Origin: SLST01 sp964458555 | GTDB lineage: Bacteria; Spirochaetota; Spirochaetia; DSM-27196; SLST01 | Direction of reading: 5' to 3' | Length of the DNA stretch: 64,000 nucleotides | NCBI GenBank assembly: GCA_964458555.1 | Contig: CAYWJH010000002.1 | Coordinates: 1 to 64,000, forward strand | Position numbers and translations under genes: made by a program | Shown: positions 51,319 through 58,583 of the stretch, piece by piece | How positions within the stretch are numbered: position 1 is the first letter of the stretch | How the letters are laid out: every line of letters starts with the position of its first letter | Notes under the pieces: model-generated | What the model saw: the letters and a program-made list of their open reading frames with translations, nothing else | Told to the model about the DNA's origin: nothing | The model's database searches: none

Positions 51319-52090
51319 CGACTTCTTCGCCGGAGCCCGCGGCGTCGGAGGACGCGCCGGTGCTTCCGTCGGTACTCCCGGCCGAACCGGCGCCCTCGCC
51401 GGACGAGCCGGTCTTGTCCTCGATCGCCATCTTCTGCTTCAGACCCTCGAGGAGCTGGTCGGTGTTGCCGCCGGCCTCGAGCTGCGCGAACTGCTGCTCG
51501 AGGCTCTCGCTCTCCGAGGTACCCTCGATCTCGAGCATCGCGTCGTTCTCGGCCTCGATCTGGTCCATCCGCTTGCTCATCTGGTCGAAGGCCTCGAAGG
51601 CGGACGTGTCGGCCATGCCGCCGATCGTCTCGTTGATGCGCTTCTGCGCCTCGGCGCGGCGTGATCGGGCGACGAGCAGGTTCTTCTTGCGCTGCGCCTC
51701 TTCGATCTTCTGCTGGAGCCCTCGCAGAGCGCTCTTGAGCTTCTCGACCGATTCGTGCTGCGCCTCCCACTGCTCCTTGTACTGGGCGGCGGTCTTGTCG
51801 AACTCCTGCTTGCGGACGAGCGCTTCCTTGGCGAGGTCGTCCTTGCCGGCGCGGACGGCGAGCATCGCCTTGCGCTCCCACTCCTGCCCCGCGGCGAGGT
51901 TCTCCTTTACCTGGCGCTCGAGCTTCTTCTCGTCCGCGATCGCGGAGGCGACGCTCTTCTTCGACTCGATGAGCTGCTGGTTCATATCCACGATCAGCTG
52001 GTTGAGCATCTTCTCGGGATTCTCAGCCTTGCTGATCATATCGTTGAGATTCGATTTTACGACTCGCCTGAAGCGATCAAAGATTCCCAC
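51272..52090 (-). CDS. pspA: PspA/IM30-family membrane-stress protein
   Basis: 272 aa. The GTG start at 52090 has AAGGAGG upstream. The N-terminal amphipathic helix 'GIFDRFRRVVKSNLNDMIS' and 'ENPEKMLNQLIVDMNQQL' are diagnostic of PspA/Vipp1. Residues 25-215 are a near-continuous coiled coil. An acidic Gly/Ser-rich tail (220-255) and a final short charged helix ('EELEALKRKLKEE') replace the simple end of E. coli PspA. These proteins form ESCRT-III-like assemblies that stabilise the inner membrane. The YbjN-like gene lies 11 bases upstream and the winged-helix regulator overlaps the 3' end. Confidence 0.92.
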   Translation of the reverse strand: MGIFDRFRRVVKSNLNDMISKAENPEKMLNQLIVDMNQQLIESKKSVASAIADEKKLERQVKENLAAGQEWERKAMLAVRAGKDDLAKEALVRKQEFDKTAAQYKEQWEAQHESVEKLKSALRGLQQKIEEAQRKKNLLVARSRRAEAQKRINETIGGMADTSAFEAFDQMSKRMDQIEAENDAMLEIEGTSESESLEQQFAQLEAGGNTDQLLEGLKQKMAIEDKTGSSGEGAGSAGSTDGSTGASSDAAGSGEEVDEELEALKRKLKEES

Positions 52091-52101
52091 AGCGGGCCTC
52101 C

Positions 52102-52494
52102 TTAGGTCGATTGCCGGTACTTCGAAAGCCGGCCGTAGTGCTGCGCAAGAGCCAGCCCCGTCGAATCGAGCGAGGCCTGGAACTCCTCGAGGTCCATCGA
52201 CGGGAACTCGAGGCTGTCTATCAAGATGACACTGTCCGCTTCGATCGCATAGGCTCCGTGGACCATCGCGGCATTCAGCCTCAGAAGCTCCTCGAAGAAC
52301 TCTTCGCGCTGCTCGGCGGGGACGTCCATAACCTTCGCCCGAAGCGTCACGAGCTCGTCCTGAACGTACACGACGACCGAGCTGAGGCCGTTCTCTTCGT
52401 CGGTGAGCAGCCACATGTTCTCACCGATTTCCTCGTAGATCAGTTCTAGATTGATAAAGAAGCCTTCCAGCTTCTCCTGTGCTGACGCTGCCAT
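52102..52494 (-). CDS. YbjN/DUF2170-like small protein of the PspA cluster
   Basis: 130 aa, acidic, no signal peptide or membrane segment. ATG 52494 has AGGAG seven bases upstream; a GTG one codon before is possible. The pattern 'LELIYEEIGENMWLLTDEENGLSSVVVYVQDELVTLRAKVMDVP' followed by 'FFEELLRLNAAMVHGAYAIEADSVILIDSLEF' is the alternating alpha-beta-beta-beta-alpha layout of the YbjN/type III chaperone-like fold; E. coli has a comparable gene (YjfI, DUF2170) next to the PspA homologue YjfJ. It is probably a PspA partner. Family assignment is from layout and neighbourhood, not a firm motif. Confidence 0.65.
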   Translation of the reverse strand: MAASAQEKLEGFFINLELIYEEIGENMWLLTDEENGLSSVVVYVQDELVTLRAKVMDVPAEQREEFFEELLRLNAAMVHGAYAIEADSVILIDSLEFPSMDLEEFQASLDSTGLALAQHYGRLSKYRQST

Positions 52495-52522
52495 CACGCG
52501 ACTCCTGTACAGTGTAAACCGT

Positions 52523-52541
52523 GTGACGGGAAAACCGTCAC
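52523..52541. promoter_or_regulatory. Perfect hairpin upstream of the YbjN-like gene
   Basis: GTGACGG (52523-52529), loop GAAAA, CCGTCAC (52535-52541). On the minus strand it precedes a TACACT -10 candidate at 52510-52515, so it may be an operator or a weak terminator after the STAS gene. No T-run follows. Confidence 0.4.
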
Positions 52542-52556
52542 CCGAATCGATCCGGG

Positions 52557-53108
52557 TCAGCCGAGGAAGACCTGTCCGGCCGTGTCGATCGCAAGAATCG
52601 TCTTACACTCCGAGCAGCGGAATCGGCCGGCCTTGGTCGCCTTGAGCTTCTTTCCGCAGATGGGGCACTTGAAGATCTTGGGGAAGACGTCGGACCGCTG
52701 GGTCGTGCCGCCCTTGGAGAAGAACTCGACCGCCTCGTCGAGACTGTCCTTGATGTTGAAGAACTGCGAGAAGCCGAGGAGCTGGAACACCTCGTAGACC
52801 TTCGGCTGGATCTCGAGCAGGACCAGGTCGCCGCCGCGGGGTCGGACCGATTTGAGAAACGCGGTAAACGAACCGATGCCGGTACTCGACACGTAGTTCA
52901 GACCGGCGCAGTGGAAGATCAGCTTCGTGAAGCCCGCCTCGATCGCGCGGTTCACACGCTTCTGAAAGAAGTTGCTGTTGTAGGTGTCGATGTAGCCGGT
53001 GAGGAACAGAACAAGACCGCCCTCGACGTTGTCAATCTGCTGGAGCTTGATCTTTAGGCTGTCATCTTTCTCTTCGTCGAACCCTGCAACAATGTCGTTA
53101 TTAGCCAT
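52557..53108 (-). CDS. STAS-domain protein with C-terminal zinc ribbon
   Basis: 183 aa. Residues 20-130 are a STAS domain of the anti-sigma-factor-antagonist type ('GLVLFLTGYIDTYNSNFFQKRV', 'KLIFHCAGLNYVSSTGIGSF'), with the phosphorylatable Ser in 'VSSTGIG' (Ser74/75). Residues 148-168 add a zinc ribbon with C-P-I-C and C-S-E-C. The start has GAAGGAG upstream and an excellent promoter at 53166-53194. STAS plus zinc ribbon in one short chain is uncommon. It heads the PspA cluster, and may act as a phosphorylation-controlled switch there; no anti-sigma kinase is seen nearby. Confidence 0.85.
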   Translation of the reverse strand: MANNDIVAGFDEEKDDSLKIKLQQIDNVEGGLVLFLTGYIDTYNSNFFQKRVNRAIEAGFTKLIFHCAGLNYVSSTGIGSFTAFLKSVRPRGGDLVLLEIQPKVYEVFQLLGFSQFFNIKDSLDEAVEFFSKGGTTQRSDVFPKIFKCPICGKKLKATKAGRFRCSECKTILAIDTAGQVFLG

Positions 53109-53165
53109 GGTTCTCCTTCAGATCCCGCAAACGCGGCCAGTTTTTTTACATTTTTACCCGATCAC

Positions 53166-53194
53166 ATAGTATGAGAGCAACAGAGCTTTGTCAA
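53166..53194 (-). promoter_or_regulatory. Near-consensus sigma-70 promoter of the STAS gene
   Basis: Minus strand TTGACA (53194-53189), 17-base spacer, TACTAT (53171-53166). This is the best promoter in the window. The leader of about 50 bases contains two A-runs (read on the minus strand). Confidence 0.75.
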
Positions 53195-53229
53195 ACTTGG
53201 CTCCTGCACTCATCCTCCCTGAATGTACC

Positions 53230-53258
53230 ACGGACGGCGACGTTTCGCCGTCCGTTTT
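53230..53258 (+). terminator. Intrinsic terminator with no upstream plus-strand gene
   Basis: ACGGACGGCGA (53230-53240), loop CGTT, TCGCCGTCCGT (53245-53255), then T-run to 53258. An 11-bp perfect stem. On the plus strand no gene precedes it, as the STAS gene runs the other way. Confidence 0.65.
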
Positions 53259-53316
53259 GGTCTCGCAAAGCGAACGACGCGTACCGGCTCGCCGGGGGGA
53301 GTGGCGACCGTTCGAG

Positions 53317-53346
53317 TAGACCAATCCTCGCGCTCGTTGGTATACT
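53317..53346 (+). promoter_or_regulatory. Promoter of the small exported protein gene
   Basis: TAGACC (53317-53322), 18-base spacer, TATACT (53341-53346). The TATACT and the seven bases after it are identical to the radA start region. Confidence 0.5.
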
Positions 53347-53352
53347 CGCGAT

Positions 53353-53372
53353 CGTCCGGGTGGACGACCCGG
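53353..53372 (+). promoter_or_regulatory. Leader with two mutually exclusive hairpins over the ribosome site
   Basis: CGTCC-GGGT-GGACG (53353-53366) and CCGGGT-GGACG-ACCCGG (53356-53372) share bases, so only one can form. The second takes up the first two G of the GGGAGGAG ribosome site at 53371-53378. Confidence 0.45.
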
Positions 53373-53383
53373 GAGGAGAGCCC

Positions 53384-53869
53384 ATGAAGAAGCTCAACTT
53401 TGTCGTTCTCGTGGCCGTGCTGCTCGCTCTCGTCGCGACCCCCGGAATCTCGCAGGTGACCCCGGAGGAGTTCGAACGAATCATCAACTTCGATGATTCC
53501 ATTCGATCGCTCGCGACCCTCGTCCGCACCGGCGCCTACGACCGGATCGACGTGGACCGCTACTACGTCCTCGACGGATCCGTCGCCTCTACGCAGGTCT
53601 TCGATCCCAACCCCGAATCGTTCCAGGCGGTCATCGAGCTCGTCTCGAGCAGATGGATCGGCCTCGAGCGCATCGAGGCGTATCACGTCTACGTGCTCGT
53701 CGAGGGACCGGAGTACGCGGCCCGCATCCCGGAGCGGATGCCACGGGATCCGGGCCCCGAGATCATTCAGGTCAATCAGAAGGTGCTGGTCATCGGGCCG
53801 TTCATCGGCACGGCGATGCTCGACGCGTCCACCGAAGTAGCCGTCATCCAAACTGTCGCGCTGCGCTGA
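53384..53869 (+). CDS. Small exported protein, function unknown
   Basis: 161 aa. ATG 53384 follows GGGAGGAG and starts a signal peptide cleaved probably after 'GISQ'. The mature part of about 140 residues is mixed alpha/beta ('FERIINFDDSIRSLATLVRTGAYDRIDVDRYY', 'VIELVSSRWIGLERIEAYHVYVLVEGPEYAARI') and ends in hydrophobic strands. No Cys in the mature part and no family recognised. It is convergent with, and 8 bases from, the sigma-54 activator gene. The leader shows a possible translational switch. Confidence 0.7.
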   Translation: MKKLNFVVLVAVLLALVATPGISQVTPEEFERIINFDDSIRSLATLVRTGAYDRIDVDRYYVLDGSVASTQVFDPNPESFQAVIELVSSRWIGLERIEAYHVYVLVEGPEYAARIPERMPRDPGPEIIQVNQKVLVIGPFIGTAMLDASTEVAVIQTVALR

Positions 53870-53877
53870 CCAGGGCG

Positions 53878-55014
53878 TCACGCGAAGCTGAGATCCCCCG
53901 AACAGATCGTCTCCGATCTCGCATCCGCGAGAGCCCGCCAGACGACGTTGCGAAGCTCGCGGACGTTGCCCGGCCAGTCGTACCCGGAGAGCCGCTCGAG
54001 CGCGTCCGCGCCGAACCGCACCGCGCGCGTGCGCACGCCCTCCTCGCGAAGCGCGCGAAGGAAGGAGGCCGCAAGCAGGGGGACGTCCTCACGCCGATCG
54101 CGAAGCGGCGGGATGAAGAGGCGGAAGACATCGATCCGGTAGAAGAGGTCCTCCCGGAAGCGCCCGTCGCTCATCAGCGATCGCAGGTTCCGATTCGTCG
54201 CCGCGAGGATGCGCGCGGTCGTGCGGCGTGCGGTCGACCCGCCCACGCGATAGTAGACGCCGGTCTCGAGCACGCGCAGCAGCTTTGCCTGCGCGGGCAT
54301 ACTCAGCTCGCCAATCTCGTCGAGGAGGAGCGTCCCGCCGCTGGCGAGCTCGAACGCTCCCGGACGCGTGATCGCGTCGGTAAAGGCACCGCGCTCGGTT
54401 CCGAACAGCTCCGCCTCGACGAGGGTCTCCGGTAGCGCGCCGCAGTTGCGCGCCTCGAACCTGCCCGAGGCAACGGGCGAACGATCGTGAAGCGCGCGGG
54501 CGACGAGCTCCTTGCCCACGCCGCTCTCCCCCGTGACGACGACGGGGCCACGGTCGCAGGCGAACCGACGCACGTCTTTGCGGAGACGGGCCATCGCCTC
54601 GCTCGCGCCGACGATTTCCGGGACGGACGAGGGGCCGGTCGGGACAACGCGCGACTCCTGCCGCGCGAGCGCGCGCGTGACCGCGAGCTGCAGATCGCGC
54701 ATCCGGATGGGGTGGGTGACGACGTCGCACGCGCCGAGCTGAACGGCGTCGACCACGCTTCGCAGCTCGAGGTGATCGAGCACGGCGACCACCGGCGCGT
54801 CGCCGGCTCCGGTCCGCATGCGGCCGAGCAGGTCGAGCGCGCGCGGCTCGCCCGCCTCGAGGTTGAGGAACACGACGTCGGGCGCGTGGTCGCGCACGTA
54901 GTCGACGCCGAGCGTCGGGTGCTCGTAGTGATCAACACGGTGGTGGGAGCCGAGGAGATGCTTGATAACCCGGTAGGACGCCGTGCTCTTGTCGACTACT
55001 ACTACTCGTGCCAT
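53878..55014 (-). CDS. Sigma-54-type AAA+ activator with degenerate receiver and no DNA-binding domain
   Basis: 378 aa. Receiver-like residues 1-115 have 'RVVVVDKS' with one acidic residue and Asn51 in 'DVVFLNLEAGEP' instead of the phosphoacceptor Asp. The AAA+ domain (about 132-365) has Walker A 'GESGVGKE' (162-169), the sigma-54 contact loop as 'GAFTDA' (209-214; usual GAFTGA), Walker B 'GGTLLLDEIGEL' (226-237), and Arg fingers near 'RFREDLFYRI'. It ends at 'CSGDLSFA' just after the AAA+ lid; the Fis-type helix-turn-helix is missing. Activators lacking that domain can work from solution (e.g. FlgR). Close to the PspA cluster, whose E. coli counterpart is driven by the activator PspF. Confidence 0.88.
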   Translation of the reverse strand: MARVVVVDKSTASYRVIKHLLGSHHRVDHYEHPTLGVDYVRDHAPDVVFLNLEAGEPRALDLLGRMRTGAGDAPVVAVLDHLELRSVVDAVQLGACDVVTHPIRMRDLQLAVTRALARQESRVVPTGPSSVPEIVGASEAMARLRKDVRRFACDRGPVVVTGESGVGKELVARALHDRSPVASGRFEARNCGALPETLVEAELFGTERGAFTDAITRPGAFELASGGTLLLDEIGELSMPAQAKLLRVLETGVYYRVGGSTARRTTARILAATNRNLRSLMSDGRFREDLFYRIDVFRLFIPPLRDRREDVPLLAASFLRALREEGVRTRAVRFGADALERLSGYDWPGNVRELRNVVWRALADARSETICSGDLSFA

Positions 55015-55105
55015 ATAAAATCTCCAGTCGAATATTCTAAACCCGAGAACCACGGTCGTCAAGGAAACGTGATGACGAGCGGCCCGCAACCGGGTAAGCT
55101 CGGGT

Positions 55106-55552
55106 ATGAACCGGGGTCCCTTGCTTCACGGACTCGTCGACCCGGATCGCGTGCTGCGCCTGCTCTCGCTGGGACTTCTGGGCGCGTTGCTCATGCTCGC
55201 CGACGGATACGTGCTCATCATCGTCTCGCGTCAGATCGGCATCTACCTGCTGATGGCGGCCGTCGCGTCGACGGGGTTGCTCGCGATCGTGCTCGCCGTC
55301 GCCGCCTACCGCGCGGAGATCGATCTGATGTGGCGTGCCGTGCGCGAGGGGCGCTACCCGCGGCGCCACTTCCGACGTTTGATCGCCCTGCTCTCGGCGG
55401 CGATCCTGCTCATCGTCCCGGGATTCGTGACCGACGCGATGGGCGTGGTGCTCGCGATCCGCCCGTTCGGCTGGCCCCTCGGCGCGCTCGTCGAGCGGCG
55501 GAACCGAGACCGATTCCGCGAGCTCTACGAGTACCTCCGTCTGCACCAGTGA
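55106..55552 (+). CDS. fxsA: FxsA-family membrane protein
   Basis: 148 aa. Four membrane segments. 'LLSAAILLIVPGFVTDAMGVVL' is the FxsA signature (L-x-P-G-x-x-T-D-x-x-G). E. coli FxsA interferes with phage T7 exclusion by the F plasmid; its normal role is unknown. The gene converges on the glycosyltransferase gene with one base between the stops. Confidence 0.8.
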   Translation: MNRGPLLHGLVDPDRVLRLLSLGLLGALLMLADGYVLIIVSRQIGIYLLMAAVASTGLLAIVLAVAAYRAEIDLMWRAVREGRYPRRHFRRLIALLSAAILLIVPGFVTDAMGVVLAIRPFGWPLGALVERRNRDRFRELYEYLRLHQ

Positions 55553-55553
55553 G

Positions 55554-56294
55554 TCAGAGTCGGAAGAGCTTGAAGACGCCGAGCAGCAGGAGAAACCAGA
55601 GGTAGACGAAGAACCGCAGCAACCGCCAGGGTCGCCGCACGAGGTCGGGCACGAAGTCGAGCCCGCGGCGGAAGACCACCCGGGAACCGCGCCGCCGGCG
55701 TTCGGCAAAGACCTCGAACACCTCGGGCGCGTGGAGGAAGACGCTCGGGCTGAGCTCGCGCCGATGCCGCGAAACCCACCGGTCGCCGGCCGGCGCACCG
55801 GGGCCGATGAGTACGAAGTCGGGCGTCGCCTTCCGGATCGCGGTGATGATGTCGCTCTCGAGCTGCCGTCCGTAGTTGCCCGTATAGCGGCCGACGAGCC
55901 TCAGGCCGGGAAAGGTTTCGCGGAGGTTCTGCTCGACGGTGCGTAGCGACTGCGCGCTCCCGCCGAGGATATAGATCGATCTCGAACGGTCCTCCAGCGC
56001 TCCCAGGGTCCGAATCACGAAATCGAACGGCATATAGCGCCGCGGACGGACGCCGCGCAAGAAGCGGGCCGCTCCCGAAACGCTCTTGGAGAGCGGCAGT
56101 ACGAGGTCGGCGTCGCGAAGGCACGCGCGGTACCCGCGGTCGCGCCGCGCGCGCATGAAGTCCCACCAGCGGATCAGAACGATCTGTGCGACGTCCGGCT
56201 TCTCGACGAGCCGATCGATCGTAGGCCCGATCTGGTCTTCCTCGAGCGCGTCCACGGCGACGCGCATGACGTCGAGTCGCCGGGCTCCGTTCAT
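55554..56294 (-). CDS. WecG/TagA/CpsF-family glycosyltransferase, variant
   Basis: 246 aa. The family core is visible: 'VLIRWWDFMRARRDRGYRACLRDADLVLP', 'IYILGGSAQSLRTVEQNLRETFPGLRLVGRYTGNYG' and 'DFVLIGPGAPAGDRWV'. The last normally reads G-x-G-x-P-K-Q-E; here Q-E is lost, so activity is uncertain. A C-terminal hydrophobic helix ('FFVYLWFLLLLGVFKLF') probably replaces the usual membrane-binding appendage. Family members transfer N-acetylmannosamine-type sugars to lipid-linked GlcNAc. The start overlaps the rsmE stop by 4 bases (ATGA). Confidence 0.78.
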   Translation of the reverse strand: MNGARRLDVMRVAVDALEEDQIGPTIDRLVEKPDVAQIVLIRWWDFMRARRDRGYRACLRDADLVLPLSKSVSGAARFLRGVRPRRYMPFDFVIRTLGALEDRSRSIYILGGSAQSLRTVEQNLRETFPGLRLVGRYTGNYGRQLESDIITAIRKATPDFVLIGPGAPAGDRWVSRHRRELSPSVFLHAPEVFEVFAERRRRGSRVVFRRGLDFVPDLVRRPWRLLRFFVYLWFLLLLGVFKLFRL

Positions 56295-57049
56295 GTCGTT
56301 GCGGGTTGCCACCAGTCGCGCTCCAGTATGAGGATTCGCATCGCCGCAGCCGCAAACAGCGCCGCGCTCTCCGAGCGGAGTACCTGCGGACCGAGCCACA
56401 GCGGGCTGAATCCCCGCTCGATCAGCCCGTCGAGCTCGTCGCCCGAGAAGCCTCCCTCCGGCCCCACGACGAGCTCGATCCCGTTCGGAGTGTCGCCAAG
56501 ATATCCGTGGAGCGAGGTCTGTGCAAGTGGTTCGGTATGCAATACGAGCGAGAGCGACTCGGGCGTCGCGGTCACCGTGGAGAGCTCACGAGGCTCGAAA
56601 ACCTCGGCCGGACGGGCGGCACCGCTCTGCTGAACAGCCTCGCGGGCGACGCGCCGCCATCGCTCGGTGCGCGAGGAGCCTCCGGAGGGGCGCACCACCG
56701 TACGTTCGGTGACGACCGGACAGATTCGGGTGACGCCTGCCTGTACGAGCGCGCGGACGCTCTCGTCGAAGGTGCGTCCCTTCGGGATCGCCTGGTAGAG
56801 CGTGACCGGCGGCAGCGCATCGCGTCGCCGCGCGGCGGCACGGTCGCCGGCCGGCTCGACGCGAGCGAGCAGCCGGCGGCCGTCGTCGTCGACGAGCTCG
56901 AGCGTCCAGCGAGCGCCCGCCTCGTCGATGGCACGAAGACGCGCGCCCGGTCGAAGGCGGAGCACGGTGGACAGGTAGTGGTAGTCGTCGCCGGTGATCG
57001 CGACCCGCCGGCCGGCAACGAGCGCCCCCGGCAGCTGGAGTTGCCGCAT
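56291..57049 (-). CDS. rsmE: 16S rRNA m3U1498 methyltransferase
   Basis: 252 aa, SPOUT-fold enzyme that methylates uridine 1498 of 16S rRNA with S-adenosylmethionine. An N-terminal PUA-like domain ('DDYHYLSTVLRLRPGARLRAID') is followed by 'LVQAGVTRICPVVTERTVV', 'RWRRVAREAVQQSGAARPAEV' and the knot motif 'ELVVGPEGGFSGDELDGL'...'LGPQVLRSESA'. The ATG overlaps the ctpA stop (TGATG) and its own stop overlaps the next gene. Confidence 0.94.
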   Translation of the reverse strand: MRQLQLPGALVAGRRVAITGDDYHYLSTVLRLRPGARLRAIDEAGARWTLELVDDDGRRLLARVEPAGDRAAARRRDALPPVTLYQAIPKGRTFDESVRALVQAGVTRICPVVTERTVVRPSGGSSRTERWRRVAREAVQQSGAARPAEVFEPRELSTVTATPESLSLVLHTEPLAQTSLHGYLGDTPNGIELVVGPEGGFSGDELDGLIERGFSPLWLGPQVLRSESAALFAAAAMRILILERDWWQPATT

Positions 57050-58509
57050 CAGCGGCGGGGCACGTCGCCGCTGCGCAGCATCTCCACCGCCTCCTGGAGG
57101 ACTACGTCGTACTCGAGGTCGTAGACGAGCTGCACGTTCGTCTGGCGATTGATCTCGTTGCGGATGGTCAGCTCGATCCACCGGTCGGGCAGATCGAAGC
57201 CGTCCTCCTGAAGCTGATCCGCGAAGCGCTCCACCTCGCTCGGCGATGGATCGGTATTCTCGCGAATCCACGCCGGGACGCGCTCGGAGGTGAGCAACTC
57301 CGCATACTCGGCAGCCTGTTCGTCGGTGAGCTCCGGCGGCTCGACGCCCCGGTCCGGGTCGACGCCGATTTCGTCGATGAAGCGACCGCTGGGCAGGTAG
57401 TACTTAGACATCGTCAGCCGGAACCCGCCGGTGCCGATCCTGCGGACCTGCTGCACCGAGCCCTTGCCGAAGGTCGTCTCGCCGATCAGGAAGGCCCGAT
57501 CGCGGTCCTGCAGCGCCCCGGCGAGGATCTCCGAGGCGGATGCCGACCCGCCGTCGATCAGCACGACGACCGGTATGTCGTCGGGTATCTCGGTGCCTTG
57601 CGTGGCGGTGATCCGCTCGTTTTCGGTCGGCGAGCGGCCGGCGGTCCCGACGACCGTACCGCGGTCGAAGAAGAGATCGGCGATGTCGACGACCGCGGCG
57701 AGCAGCCCGCCCGGGTTCGAGCGAACGTCGATGATCATGCTCTCGTAGCCGTCTGCCTCGAACGAGTCGAGCGCCTCCTGGACGCGTTCGACGGTCTTGG
57801 GTGTGAAATTGGTGATCCGGAGGTAGCCGATGTTCTCCGGGATCGTCGCGTACTTCACCGTGGGGTACTCGATGATGTCCCGCTCGATTGTCACCTCGAA
57901 CTCGGCGCGAGCGCCGCGGCGTATGCGGAGAACGACCCGCGTCCCCGGCGTACCGCGGATCATGTTGACGGCCTGGTCGAGCGTGAGCTCGGTCGTCACC
58001 GTGAACTCGTCGGCCTCCGCGTCGCGGATACCCACGATGAGGTCGCCGGGCCGCACGCCGGCCTCGTAGGCGGGGGTACCCTCGATGGGCGATACGACCT
58101 CGACGAACGCCGGGTCCTCCGAATCGTCTTCGCCCACCTGCTTGGTGATCGTCATGCCCACGCCGCCGAACTCGCCGGTCGTCACGTCGGTGAGGTCGCG
58201 CATCTCCTGCTCGTCGTAGTAAACCGAGTACGGGTCGTCGAGGCTCTCGAACATGCCTCGCAGCGCGCCGTCGAGCAGCTCGTCCGCGTCAACTTCCTCG
58301 ACGTAGTTCTGCTCGATGAACTTCATCACGCTCTCGAACACGTCGATGGCGCGGTCGGTCTGCGAGTATTCCTGCGAGAAGAGGCTGGGGGTCGCCGTGA
58401 GAACGAGGAGGAACGCGATCAAGAGCGCGCCCACCGACCCCCAGACGACGCGCTCGCGGCGCCTGCCCTTCTGTCTCGTGGTCTGCGAAGCCTGTTCGAT
58501 GTCTTTCAT
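57049..58509 (-). CDS. ctpA: Carboxy-terminal processing protease (S41)
   Basis: 486 aa. One N-terminal membrane anchor (about 23-43), then a PDZ domain (105-200) and the S41 catalytic domain. The Ser is in 'LIDGGSASASEI' and the general-base Lys in 'GETTFGKGSVQQV'; 'IIDVRSNPGGLL' is the conserved core. It trims the C-termini of exported proteins. TATACT on the minus strand (58524-58519) ends 9 bases before the ATG. First gene of the ctpA - rsmE - glycosyltransferase operon. Confidence 0.94.
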   Translation of the reverse strand: MKDIEQASQTTRQKGRRRERVVWGSVGALLIAFLLVLTATPSLFSQEYSQTDRAIDVFESVMKFIEQNYVEEVDADELLDGALRGMFESLDDPYSVYYDEQEMRDLTDVTTGEFGGVGMTITKQVGEDDSEDPAFVEVVSPIEGTPAYEAGVRPGDLIVGIRDAEADEFTVTTELTLDQAVNMIRGTPGTRVVLRIRRGARAEFEVTIERDIIEYPTVKYATIPENIGYLRITNFTPKTVERVQEALDSFEADGYESMIIDVRSNPGGLLAAVVDIADLFFDRGTVVGTAGRSPTENERITATQGTEIPDDIPVVVLIDGGSASASEILAGALQDRDRAFLIGETTFGKGSVQQVRRIGTGGFRLTMSKYYLPSGRFIDEIGVDPDRGVEPPELTDEQAAEYAELLTSERVPAWIRENTDPSPSEVERFADQLQEDGFDLPDRWIELTIRNEINRQTNVQLVYDLEYDVVLQEAVEMLRSGDVPRR

Positions 58510-58547
58510 GCCACCTCAAGTATACTTCCTATGGAACGATGATTCTA

Positions 58548-58576
58548 TTGACCGGGTCGTCCGGGCTCCGTACACT
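58548..58576 (+). promoter_or_regulatory. Sigma-70 promoter, leaderless
   Basis: TTGACC (58548-58553), 17-base spacer, TACACT (58571-58576), and ATG 58584 seven bases later. Drives the operon ending in lgt. Confidence 0.7.
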
Positions 58577-58583
58577 CCGCGGC

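Noticed and set aside
53171..53383. Upstream in-frame extension of the small exported protein
   Set aside because: It would read through an intrinsic terminator and the promoter at 53317-53346, and a signal peptide with GGGAGGAG begins at 53384.
51272..55014. Sigma-54 promoters in the PspA region
   Set aside because: No TGGCAC-N5-TTGC match was found upstream of the STAS, YbjN-like or pspA genes; the STAS gene has a sigma-70 promoter instead.
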